Shown here piece after piece: positions 43,024 to 56,337 of a stretch of DNA of 64,000 nt. The stretch spans positions 18,001,018-18,065,017 of the forward strand of contig NC_087377.1 of NCBI RefSeq assembly GCF_963675165.1, in the 5' to 3' direction. Below the pieces are notes generated by a model. The model had not been told where the DNA came from. It saw only the letters and a list, made by a program, of their open reading frames with translations, and ran no database searches. This DNA comes from Halichondria panicea (taxonomy: Eukaryota > Porifera > Demospongiae > Suberitida > Halichondriidae). Numbering within the stretch: position 1 is the first letter of the stretch; each line of letters starts with the position of its first letter. Position numbers and translations under genes: made by a program.

Positions 43024-43230
43024 GGCTGGCTAGCTAGCTGCAAAGAAGGGGGCGCTCTGGGATGGTGGATTGTAAAAGTGTCCGCCAAAATCTCACTCTA
43101 TCAGCATCTCTACGCACCACTCCTCCCATAGCTACTCCCACTGGACTAAAGAGAAGCCATTGGCTTCCTGCTTTGTGGCTATACTAACTAATAAGGGCTG
43201 TAGTAAACACACAAACATATAAAAGTGAAG
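43024..43230. promoter_or_regulatory. Divergent promoter, DNMT1 and DHAR-like gene
   Basis: The two start codons are 207 bp apart on opposite strands. No TATA box is evident on either side. Confidence 0.55.
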
Positions 43231-43403
43231 ATGAGTTCCATTGAGTACAAGTTGTGTGTCAAGGTATGGTACAGTATTTTAATGTGATTATTTTAGGTTA
43301 TCGTTGTGTATGTGTGTGTGTACGTGGGTGTGTGTATGCGTGTGTGGGTGTGTATGTGTACGTGGGTGTGTGTGTGTGTATGTATGTGTGGGTGTGTGTA
43401 CAT

Positions 43404-43456
<53 letters not shown>

Positions 43457-43465
43457 GATTCTCCC

Positions 43466-43497
<32 letters not shown>

Positions 43498-44137
43498 TAC
43501 ATTATCTCCTGTGTATTAGGCATCTCCAGACGGCAAGTCACTGGGAGATTGCCCATTCACTCAACGAGCTAACCTAGCATTCAAGGTCAAGAAGGTCCCT
43601 GTCACCTACACCCTCATTGAACTATCAAAGAAGCCTCAATGGTTCCTAGCCCTGACCCCAGGCGGCTCTGTCCCTGTCCTCCAATATGGAGACACTGTCA
43701 ATGGAGACTCATATGAAATAGTGCAATACCTCGATGCTACTTATCCCGAGCCATCGCTAAAGCCTCCAGGCAATGAAGAGGCAGAGAAGGCAACTGGAGA
43801 CATATTCAACAAGTTCTCAGCTTGGGCCAAACATTTCAAGGATCCTAATGCACAGGAAGCTAAAGATGCTTTTGTTGCAGAGATGAAGAAAGTGGATGAC
43901 TTCGTGAGTAAGAGTGGCCCCTTGCTGTGTGGCAGTCCCTGGTCAGTTGCTGACTGTGCACTTGTGCCAAGGCTCTACCACATGCAAACCGTTGCTGATC
44001 ATTTCATGGGCTACAAGATAGACCAGTTCAATAATGTCAAGCGATACATGGACTACAGCTTTGCCACTGAGGAGTTCAAGCAGACAGACTATCCCAGAGA
44101 ATGGATCCTCACTGGCTGGGCTAAGTACTTCAAGTAA
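43231..44137 (+). CDS. GST-fold protein resembling plant dehydroascorbate reductase
   Basis: Two exons, 43231-43263 (MSSIEYKLCVK) and 43520-44137, make 216 residues. The thioredoxin-like N-terminus has LGDCPFTQRANLAF with Cys22 as the presumed catalytic or glutathione-binding residue, then KKPQWFLALTPGGSVPVL and the conserved DSYEIVQYLDATYP. The helical C-terminus has SVADCALVPRLYHMQ and ends REWILTGWAKYFK. Length, motif order, the QWFL block and the YVISGWAP-like end match plant DHAR as I remember it more closely than animal omega GST or CLIC. It would reduce dehydroascorbate with glutathione in the cytosol if the activity is kept. A genuine intron and nuclear neighbours argue against contamination. 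GST superfamily is certain; DHAR subfamily is likely. Confidence 0.85.
43300..43500. repeat. GT-rich microsatellite plus (ATT)n in the DHAR-like intron
   Basis: The single intron is filled by a GT/ATGTGT tract (43303-43454) and then about ten ATT units (43467-43496). Confidence 0.9.
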
Positions 44138-44436
44138 CTGGACTTTGTTGAACTAGACTATCTTCTGAATAGCAATCATGTTTTCTGTGAATACACAGTA
44201 TTTTGTGAACCCTAAATCTTTGTATCAATGTGTGTACTTCTTAAATAATTATTCAATTAAGGTTGTTTGTTCCTCCTTGTTGCTGTTGCCATGTCTGAAA
44301 GATACTTGTCTGTAGTAGGACACCTCCATTAGTGTAAGTTTCCATGTAATTGGGTAACTGGGTCTGGCCATATTGACCAGAGCTGATGTTATCTCCACCG
44401 CAATAGCATTACGCAATACAGCTTGCGGTAGGGCAA

Positions 44437-44448
44437 TGCGCATGCGCA
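44437..44448. promoter_or_regulatory. NRF-1-like palindrome
   Basis: TGCGCATGCGCA, a perfect palindrome matching the NRF-1 consensus, about 60 bp upstream of the apparent first exon of the transcript at 44505-46705. Related cores are at 47801-47810 and 53634-53645. Confidence 0.5.
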
Positions 44449-44504
44449 ACACAATACTGCAATCTGATTGGTAGTTTCTCAGCTTTATCATTATTTTCTG
44501 CAGA

Positions 44505-46705
44505 GGTTTTGGTGAAGCAGTCACTGTCGGTGAGTGTGTGTAACGCTTTCTTTGCTTGTACGTGAGCTTCAAAATGCTACTAAACGCTTTGTATTGTATG
44601 CATGTATTGTTGGAAAATGTTTTTCTGTACTAATCAAGTTTTTGTTTGCGCAGACAGTAGCCGGGAACGAGAGAACAAGAAAGGGTCTGTTTTCAGATCA
44701 TCACGTTGCAAAGTAAGCTATACTATTGTGTAGGCTTGTATGTGTATGTATTTAGCTTGTAGCTAGTTAGTTGCGCTTGTAGTTGGCTGCGCTTGTGCAA
44801 CTGGTTTGTATTTGGCTTCTAACTGGCTTCGCTTGTGCAATTGGTTTGTATTTGGCTTCTAACTAGCTGCGCTTGTGCAACTGGTTTGTATTTGGCTCAC
44901 TGTTGTGTGAAATGGCTCGTTTTGTCAGCCATTACGCAGCTTACTTTATCTGTGGCCCCTTAGTGACTGTGAGATATACTAGGTCATGCAGCTTAATGGA
45001 TACATACTTGCCAGCAAAGCGCGTCTAGTTCAAAATGCATGTACGTATGCATGGCTAAATTACTTAATTAATGTGCGCATGGCAAAATTACTTTAGGTAC
45101 GCGTGGCTAAGAGTCTGTTACCTGCATGGCCTTGAACCCTTTGGTGGTGGTGGTGGTGGGGGGGGGGGGGGGGAGTGGTGTCCGTAGCACTAAAGTAATT
45201 AATCAGAATGTGTGTGGAAGGTTCTTCCAACAGTCGGGTCGCAGGACAGCATCTTCTTGTTCTTGAAACCCTTGTCGAACCAGCCTTCGGGGTGCAATGA
45301 TGGATACTCATGGCATCCCAGTCTATTGAGGGAGCACTCTGCTGTTAGTACCTGCCTAAGGGGAAAGCAGCACAGGATCCTGCCATAATTGGGAGTGCTA
45401 TGATCTCGTTGTCAGTTCCAATAGTTAGTTAGCTAGGATCATTAGAATAGCTAGGTAGACAACTGCTGCTTCTTGGCTTATGCTAATCTATTACGACGGC
45501 TTTTTTTTAGGATCTTAACTCTGTGCCTACTGCACATGGAATTGGTAAGTTCAGGCTTTAACTAAACCTAGGTGTGCCAAGGGAACTGTAGCCTTTGACT
45601 GGATTAGTGAAGAGTAGTCTTGAGCACTTGTGCAAGCCTTGCATGCCAGGCTTGTTGCAACTGAGTCGACAAGGGCTTCAAGAGCAAGGAGGTGTTGTCT
45701 CTGTGAGTCTACTGTTGTTGAACCATCCCACACATTCTGGTTGATTACTTCTGTGCTCAGTTAATGGTGCTCACAGTCACAGGGTCCCTTTAGTTTATTA
45801 TGCCCTTGTTGTATTAGTCCCTTGGGCAAGGAAACTGCAGGGTGATTATTGGTTTGCTATCAATGGTGGTGGTGTGATTGGTTTTTGTGGTTTAATTTTT
45901 GTTGCGGAGATTTTTTGATGATTGATCGGTTTTGTTTGAACTGCTGCGCTCAATGTAACCATGCATTTGCTTGTTCTCTTGTAGCCACAATGCACACACA
46001 CACAGCTCCTCCTCCTAGCTACTGTACTAGTGTTCCATTCTCTCACTGCTTTTGTCTCCTCTCTCCCCCAGGTACAGACAAGCCATGCTGCTCTAGACTG
46101 AGTGGTGGTTGTCGAACTAGGTAGTTGTTCAATACTCCAAAATGTTTTGTGTTGCAGGTATATATATTCTAGATGGGCTCTTCGTTGAGAAAGGTAAACA
46201 TGTTTGATTTTCTCACGACTTGCTTTTGTCTGCTATCCCCAGATACGAACAAAGCCACACTGCTGTGAGACTTAAGTGGTGGTTGCTAACTGTCGTCAGC
46301 ATGGTTATATATATATTGTGATTTATTTTGCAGATGTTGGAAGGGGAGGGGCTTACTTGTGTAGCCACACCCACCCATAACAATTTAAGTGTCTCTACCT
46401 TCGTTACAGTTTTATTCATTCCCCTTCGCTACATACAGGTTGTCTTGTCCTGTGAGCTGACTAACGGAGACCAAGTAAAGGTAGGTCAAGTTGATTGTAT
46501 TAACCAACTAATCATTGTGAACCCCATCAGCAGACAGTGCACTGGAATAATGGTACGTCACGTGCATTCATTATGAGCAACAATTATTGTTTTTGCAGGT
46601 GAAACCACAGGATCTAGGACGAGATTAATTAATATTTTTGTAACTAATGTTTTTGTGATAAACATAATAGACGATAATTTCGTTTTAAATAAAATACTGG
46701 AAAGA
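44505..46705 (+). ncRNA. Spliced transcript with no clear protein, possible small-RNA host
   Basis: A chain of splice-like boundaries on the plus strand: exon ending at 44527 (GTGAGT follows), 44655-44713, 45512-45543, about 46072-46119, 46158-46193, about 46242-46288, about 46440-46480, and a last exon from about 46600 with AATAAA at 46688-46693. No continuous frame joins the exons into a recognisable protein, although the short stretch VVLSCELTNGDQVK could be coding. The unit at about 46040-46119 recurs at about 46215-46290. An intron segment at about 45600-45735 has a hairpin (CAAGCCT/AGGCTTG), an AGAGCA H-box-like motif and an ACA, weakly suggestive of an H/ACA RNA. It could instead be an unrecognised small protein gene. 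Confidence 0.35.
44765..44900. repeat. About 39-bp tandem repeat
   Basis: Three to four units with TTGTATTTGGCTTCTAACTG and GCTTGTGCAACTGG, in an intron of the spliced transcript. Confidence 0.8.
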
Positions 46706-46726
46706 GTGAACCTCCCAACGTGCTGC

Positions 46727-46823
46727 ATTAGCCTGGACCCCAGGCAGGTTGGTCTAGAATTGAAGGCTAGGTCGCTTTTCAATTTCGTTCTATTAAAAAA
46801 AACTGCCTGGGACCGAGGCTAGT
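46727..46823. repeat. Hairpin element with TAGCCTGGACCCCAGGC ends
   Basis: Left end TAGCCTGGACCCCAGGCAGG pairs with right end CTGCCTGGGACCGAGGCTAG. It belongs to the same family as 32143-32247, but is more diverged inside. Confidence 0.7.
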
Positions 46824-47013
46824 GCTGCAGTGTGCACAGTTAATTCTGATATGCCTCGAATAAAACTGAAATACAATTGTTTGGAGGTAGGTAGTTGTCC
46901 AGCGACCCTTACCAGTTTGGTTCTTCCATTAGCAATCTGTACCCCAGACCCCACCCCTTAGATACAGTGGGACATGATGACATTCAATTTCAACAAACAC
47001 ACACAGAGTCTAA

Positions 47014-47742
47014 TCATGTAACTAAAACGCTTGGTTTAGAGTCAGTGGGTGAGTCTTTATTCTCATCAGATAACATGATGTTGTTCTTTTCTTTGTACGT
47101 GATGAGTTCTTTACCTTTCAACGTCAACTGCTCAGTCAGCTTGTCAACCAGAGCCGTCAACTATGAAGGGAGGTGGAGGTACCTTACGACACAGACACAC
47201 ACAACATGCACATGTATGTATGTATGTATGTATGTATAAGGTGGCAAAGAAAGAAAGAAAGCTTGGACACAAGAACTAGTAACTAACAGTAAGCGTTTAA
47301 GAACATATTTTTCTAATGTTACGTTGTTTATTGTTTGTCGTTTACAGGACCTGCATTACCCACACTGTGGATGCAGCATTTCCAGGCTGCCCAATATTAA
47401 TAAGTTATCTATCAGACTATCTAGAATGTGTACCTGCTGAGTGTTATGCTCTAAAGCAGGTAGGACGTCCTTAACCTGTCTCTCCACCAGGACTCCTCCC
47501 ACAAGACGATAACATCGCCTATCAGAGGACACCTCCTTCAGAGCCTTGATCACAGACCTACAGCACAAGTATTTATAGTGTGGTGGGCATTAATTAGAGA
47601 CATACTTGTGTTCCGTTTTCTCTGCATCCAGCTCCGACATTTTGCTGGCGATGGCTCTTTGCTCAGCCCTCAGTCGCTGAAAGGTCTCTATGGTCTTGGC
47701 TTGGTCTGCCTTCTTGCTCATTACCTTACTGGAATCAGCCAT
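47014..47742 (-). CDS. PFDN2: Prefoldin subunit 2
   Basis: Three exons, 47606-47742, 47434-47557 and 47014-47160, total 408 nt and 135 residues, all in frame. The sequence starts MADSSKVMSKKADQ and has FQRLRAEQRAIASKMSELD (first coiled coil), CYRLVGGVLVERQVKDVLPAL (the beta-hairpin core, very close to human PFDN2) and LVDKLTEQLTLKGKELITYK (second coiled coil). It is a beta-class subunit of the hexameric prefoldin chaperone that hands unfolded actin and tubulin to CCT in the cytosol. It is divergent from the snoRNA host transcript. Confidence 0.95.
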
Positions 47743-47850
47743 TTTGACTCAACTTTCCATGTGAGGATTGCACATGCGCGAGGGTATGGCCTATAGAATA
47801 GCGCATGCGCACTACTTGTGCCACATGGTGTATTGCTGTATTCCAGAAGG
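47743..47850. promoter_or_regulatory. Divergent promoter, PFDN2 and snoRNA host
   Basis: About 100 bp with a perfect GCGCATGCGC palindrome at 47801-47810 and a second CACATGCGCG half at 47771-47780. No TATA box. This is NRF-1-like. Confidence 0.5.
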
Positions 47851-47932
47851 AACTGAATAGTTGGCGAGTGTGTGGATCTGTTCCAATCTTGAACGCTAAG
47901 GTGAGTATGTTGCCAGAGATGTGTTTAATAAT

Positions 47933-48006
47933 GGCAGATGATGACTAATAGGGACAGCAGAAAGTTGCATAGCAGCTTGGTGATGCTACCAGTAGATCCT
48001 GATGCC
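47933..48006 (+). ncRNA. C/D box snoRNA candidate 1
   Basis: C box ATGATGA at 47938-47944 and D box CTGA at 47999-48002, closed by a GGCA/TGCC terminal stem. C'-like GTGATG near 47980. The stretch AATAGGGACAGC downstream of the C box is complementary to what I recall as a conserved LSU rRNA sequence (GCTGTCCCTAT); this must be checked. Confidence 0.65.
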
Positions 48007-48478
48007 TTGTCCTGTTGTCTTACTCTCTCATTCCTTTATTTAATACTACATCTCTTTCTTTCTCTCTCATACAGGTGATTGCAGTGACTGTTAGTGAACA
48101 ACTGAGCAGCAATGGCAAGAGAGGCGATCTCAGCCCACCAGGAAAGTCATCCACAACTTTATGTAAGTGTATAGTTATACCAAGGAAGTCTTATTGCTTG
48201 CAGCAAATGAGGACAACTTTGCGGTCTTTCCTAGCAAATCATTTTATATGGTCTGCTTCGTGAGGATTGTGTTTTGGATACTGATGCAAAAATATTGAAT
48301 TATTAGAATAGTGTGAAATTGACCACATGCTATAATTATTTGTCTCCATTATTCCCTGCTGCAGAATGGTGTAATATAGTGTGGTACTCCATTTCCCTTT
48401 CTTTAGCAGTCAGTGATGATAAAAGTTTAAGAGACAGAACTGGTGAGTTACGATTTATAGTAAATTGATGACTTTTTG

Positions 48479-48578
48479 TGGACAGGTGATGATTTCATAG
48501 TTCAGCTGAGGCCGTGGTTACTCCACGGTGATTATCATGCAGATTAACTCGCCCCTATCTGATGACCACAATCATTAA
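48479..48578 (+). ncRNA. C/D box snoRNA candidate 2
   Basis: C box GTGATGA at 48486-48492, D' box CTGA at 48506-48509, C' GTGATTA at 48538-48544, D box CTGA at 48569-48572, and a short TGG/CCA outer stem. The 10 nt before the D box (TCGCCCCTAT) complement ATAGGGGCGA, which I recall from LSU rRNA. Confidence 0.65.
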
Positions 48579-48762
48579 ATTATTAATGAATATTCCATTG
48601 TTGAAGAGTTTGCTATAATGACCCGTTGTATTCACTGCAGAGTCTGACTGGTGAGTGGAGTGCCATGGTGGTGCAATCACACTTGGAACTGTGGCCGTTC
48701 TGTCAACAAACAGCCCATCCATCGGAGGCAATTAATTAGGTTATTATAATAATAGCTGTTGT

Positions 48763-48838
48763 GGTGGTAATGATGACAAACACTGGGAATCTCTCAGAAC
48801 AACAGTGTTGACTACTCAAAGTACTTTCCTGAACCACC
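48763..48838 (+). ncRNA. C/D box snoRNA candidate 3
   Basis: C box ATGATGA at 48770-48776 and D box CTGA at 48829-48832, closed by a GGTGGT/ACCACC stem. A D'-like CAGA at about 48795 follows GGGAATCTCT, complementary to AGAGATTCCC, which I recall from LSU rRNA. Confidence 0.65.
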
Positions 48839-49074
48839 CTGTTTGTCAATTATGTTATTGTTGACCTTTACCAACTATTGCACTTCACTATCATTACCAG
48901 CTTATTATTTTAGCCCATCCTTTATTTCATGCAGGTGGGTGTGGCTTATCTAGCGAAGAGACAATTCTGGACAATAATTATTAGCTTTAGAATAAACTTT
49001 TTTTGGTTGCAATGATGTAATTGAATGTTTAATACAAACATGTGCTGAAATAATGAATGATGTAACACGCAACA

Positions 49075-52776
<3,702 letters not shown>

Positions 52777-53559
52777 CACACCTACATAGTGTGTGGGCAT
52801 GTGTGTGTGTGCGAGTATTGTGACTCTTGTACAGGTATGTGCGACAGCCAGCTGGCAGGGAATACCAGAGAGTGGCCAGTATGCAGACATTGCTATGAAG
52901 CCAGTCTAGAACTGCCACCAATAACTTACTAAGAAGGTGTTAGCACGCTACAAACTTGTGGCCTAAGGGGAAGTACCCTATCAGAAACATAGGTCTTAGG
53001 CCACACTACTTACAAAAGCTATGCCAATCCTTAAATGTGTGGTGTGTGTGTGTGTGTATTTATATATGAAATACTGATTTTCCCAAGACCAGCTGAAAAT
53101 GTCAGCAATTTAATGTATATGGACATTATAAAAGCTCTACAGAACATTTCCAGTGCATCTGAGATCTTTAGGGAGTCAAGATAAGCCTTGTAATACACAT
53201 TCCCAATGGCACTATAGGGTAAAATGGCCGACATACACAAACCTACTTTACTCAGTAACTATGCTAGATGGGTGTGTGTGTGTGCCTAAAGCTTTCTATA
53301 ACCTTCTACTGAGTGTGATCTACCTATAGAGCATATTCAAAGCTTGGTGGGTGTGTGTGAACGACTAAGATTACAATCAAAAGCTTAGAAGCTTAATAAT
53401 CACGTTGACTTACGTGCTGACGCTACGGCCGATTGCTTCGCGGTACGACTTCGGTACTTATCCAGAATAGTTGAATATGATTTTAGGGTCTTTGATTCCT
53501 CACTCGACACTTGTATAGCGATCCTTCGAAGGCTTGATAGCTTCAAAAAGTCAAAAAAC

Positions 53560-53739
53560 AAAGGCCCGCCAAAAAAAGTTAGTAAATCTATTCGATCGTC
53601 TCTTGTCTTTGTCACTTTCAAAGATGTACCTACCGCGCATGCGTGAACAGAGACGCCACGTGGCTTTGCAGTAAGCTTTTTCACTCAAGCAAGAAGCTCT
53701 CTCTCTCTCTCTCTCTTTGCGTGTTCCTTTGCTGACAGA
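53560..53739. promoter_or_regulatory. Divergent promoter, DYRK1 and fibrillarin
   Basis: CGCGCATGCGTG at 53634-53645 is NRF-1-like. A CT-rich run at 53698-53716 sits just upstream of the fibrillarin ATG and may be a pyrimidine-rich transcription start. Confidence 0.5.
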
Positions 53740-56080
53740 ATGGGAAGACCAGGTATGGAGTAGTGTACAGTATAACACAGAAGCGACAGCTACAGATAAT
53801 TACAGATGACACACACACATACTGTCAACATGATTATTTGCTGTAATAATTGTCATTATCTCTTTCTGTGCTTCGTCTGGACAGGTATGGTTGGTCGTGG
53901 TGGAGGCCGTGGAGGTTTTGGAGGACGTGGAGGGTTCGGAGGTCGCGGCGGTAGTCGTGGAGGGGGCGGATTCAAGAGTCCCGGAAGAGGTGGGCGTGGT
54001 GGTGGCTTTGGTGGACGTGGGGGCGGACGAGGAGGTGGGCGTGGCGGGATGAGGGGAGGAAAGAGAGTCATCATTGAGCCACATCGTCACGAAGGTACAA
54101 GATGATTTTATGCTGAGTATTTTCGTTGTGGAAAGTTTACTGTGAATACCCAATATTAAATATTTGTACAACTTGGAATGGTAATGTAGAACCTATTTCG
54201 CATAACAATTTGGCAATTTTTATTTATGGACAAAAATAATCTGTTGTACCCTTGATACAGGTGTGTTCATTGCACGTGGTAGAGAAGACGCTCTCGTGAC
54301 TAAGAACCTCGTACCAGGGGAGGCAGTATACGGCGAGAAGAAGATCTCCGTGGAGGTATTAATATCATGTTTGAAACGCTGCTTTAAAAATGGACAATTT
54401 GGGCCTGAATAATGATATCCCTGATCTTGTGTATCCCTGTAGGAAGCCAGTGGTACTATTGGAGAGACCACTAAGATAGAGTACCGTGTGTGGAACCCCT
54501 TCAGGAGCAAGCTAGCCGCTGCTATCCTGGGTGGCATTGAGAGGATCTATATAAAGCCAGGCTCCAAGGTGCTGTATCTGGGTGCTGCCTCTGGGACTAC
54601 TGTATCACATGTGGCTGACATCGTGGGCCCGGTAGGCTCATAGCTGTCGTGTAGTTATGTCCCTTAGCCTCTAACTATTATAGGCATATGTATGTAGTTA
54701 TGTCCCTTAGCCTCTAACTATTATAGGCATGTGTATGTAGTTATGTCCCTTAGCCTCTAACTATTATAGGCATATGTATCTAGTTATGTCCCTCTTAGCC
54801 TCTAACTATTATAGGCGTATGTATGTAGTTATGTCCCTTAGCCTCTAACTATTATAGGCATGTGTATCTAGTTATGTCCCTTAGCCTCTAACTATTATAG
54901 GCATATTTGCCCTAATGATTTGTGTACACTAGCTGCCAGTGTTGCCTAAGACTGATTGCAGTAGTTGTGTCCCTGCAATAGCCTCTAACTATTTTTAAAC
55001 ACAGTTTTATTCGTCTGTATCACTAGTGTCATTATTATATTATTGCCTGTGTGGCTTGCAGGAAGGTCTCGTGTATGCGGTGGAGTTCTCTCATCGCTCG
55101 GGTCGTGATCTGATGAACGTGGCAAAGAAAAGGACTAATATCATCCCTATTATTGAGGACGCCCGTCACCCACACAAGTACAGGATGCTCGTCGGTGAGG
55201 AGTGTGTGTTGTGTGGAGTGGGCGGATGTGTGTGCAAGTGTGTGTGTGTCTCCTGTATAAGACAGTGCTGTCATGATGTGACTGTCCTGTAAGAGCTGGA
55301 GATAGAGCAATGGTCATCATGTGTGTGCGTGTGTATGGGTGTTACATGTCTACCCCCATCATCACTTGGTGACCTACATTCCCCTTACTGTATAATGTGT
55401 TATGAGTTACCTACCATATAGCGGGACATTTTTGTGAGGAGCAAAATTTCGCATTTTTCAAAATTAAAACTCTCACACCATGTGTGTACTCCATTGCAGG
55501 TATGGTGGACGTGATATTTGCTGACGTGGCACAACCTGACCAGGCTAGGATAGTATCAATTAATGCCCACCATTTCTTAAAGAACCAAGGTCATTTTGTC
55601 ATCTCAATAAAGGTAAGGGATGTCAGTGTGTGTGTGTGGGGGGGGGGTTAGTAGCTATCTTTGAGAGCCTGTAATTTGTGTTCAGATTGAATCAAAGCTC
55701 TCAGAATTACCTTTCCAATGATGTGCTTAGATACAAGTTTTACAATTAGTCAGAATTCAGCATTAATTTTCGTACGAGTGTGTGTTGTACCATTATCACC
55801 ACCCGCCCACTCACACCACACTGCTCATACTCCGCCCACACCACAGGCCAACTGTATTGACTCAACTGCCGAGCCTACTAAGGTATTTGCGGAGGAGGTT
55901 AAGAAGTTACAGGCAGACAAACTAAAACCACAGGAACAACTTACACTTGAACCATATGAGAGAGACCATGCCGTGGTGGTGGGCGTGTACAGGTAGGTCA
56001 CATGACTATCACATGATACACTGATTTATATACTTCGTCCCATTATTTGCAGACCCGTTAAGAAAGAGAAGTCATCTTGA
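53740..56080 (+). CDS. FBL: Fibrillarin, snoRNP 2'-O-methyltransferase
   Basis: Eight exons (53740-53752, 53885-54094, 54261-54355, 54443-54631, 55062-55194, 55500-55612, 55847-55992 and 56053-56080) total 927 nt and 308 residues with consistent phases. The N-terminal third is a glycine/arginine-rich domain (repeated GRGG). The methyltransferase follows: [16 protein letters not shown], the SAM site [62 protein letters not shown] and [15 protein letters not shown]. Fibrillarin is the catalytic subunit of box C/D snoRNPs in the nucleolus and also methylates histone H2A glutamine. AATAAA is at about 56239. It lies 5 kb from the candidate C/D snoRNAs. Confidence 0.97.
54635..54905. repeat. 43-bp tandem repeat in fibrillarin intron 4
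   Basis: About six units with TATGTAGTTATGTCCCTTAG and CCTCTAACTATTATAGGC, starting just after the exon 4 donor. Confidence 0.9.
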
Positions 56081-56337
56081 AGCACTCTAATTTAATTATC
56101 AAGCATCCTTTTTTCTAAATTGTTCTTTTCTTGAACATTGTTTTGTTTTGTCGTCCGTGTATCTTGCATTGTATATTATTATTTGCATATAATTATTATA
56201 TAAAATTAATAATACTTGATTGCATATGTTACAGATTTAAATAAATTTCCTCGTAATCATAGTACTGCAGCATTATGAAAGCTATCGATATTTTTCATAC
56301 GTCGTGATCAATTTGATGGCATTCTACAATAACAGAG

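Larger units (their letters stand above)
47850..48660 (+). ncRNA. Candidate C/D snoRNA host transcript
   Basis: Exons inferred from splice signals: about 47850-47900 (then GTGAGT), about 48076-48162 (then GTAAGT), about 48406-48442 (then GTGAGT) and a very short one at about 48641-48651 (then GTGAGT). The host may continue right to about 48960. There is no conserved frame across exons. Three introns each hold a C/D-type RNA near their 3' or central part, the typical intron-per-snoRNA arrangement of hosts such as GAS5. It is divergent from PFDN2. Confidence 0.5.

Noticed and set aside
44249-44572. 107-residue minus-strand ORF near the NRF-1-like motif
   Set aside because: No homology seen; it overlaps the promoter and first exon of the plus-strand spliced transcript. 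Kept out for lack of support.
48652-48740. H/ACA snoRNA between candidates 2 and 3
   Set aside because: No convincing two-hairpin fold with H box and terminal ACA could be assembled by eye.
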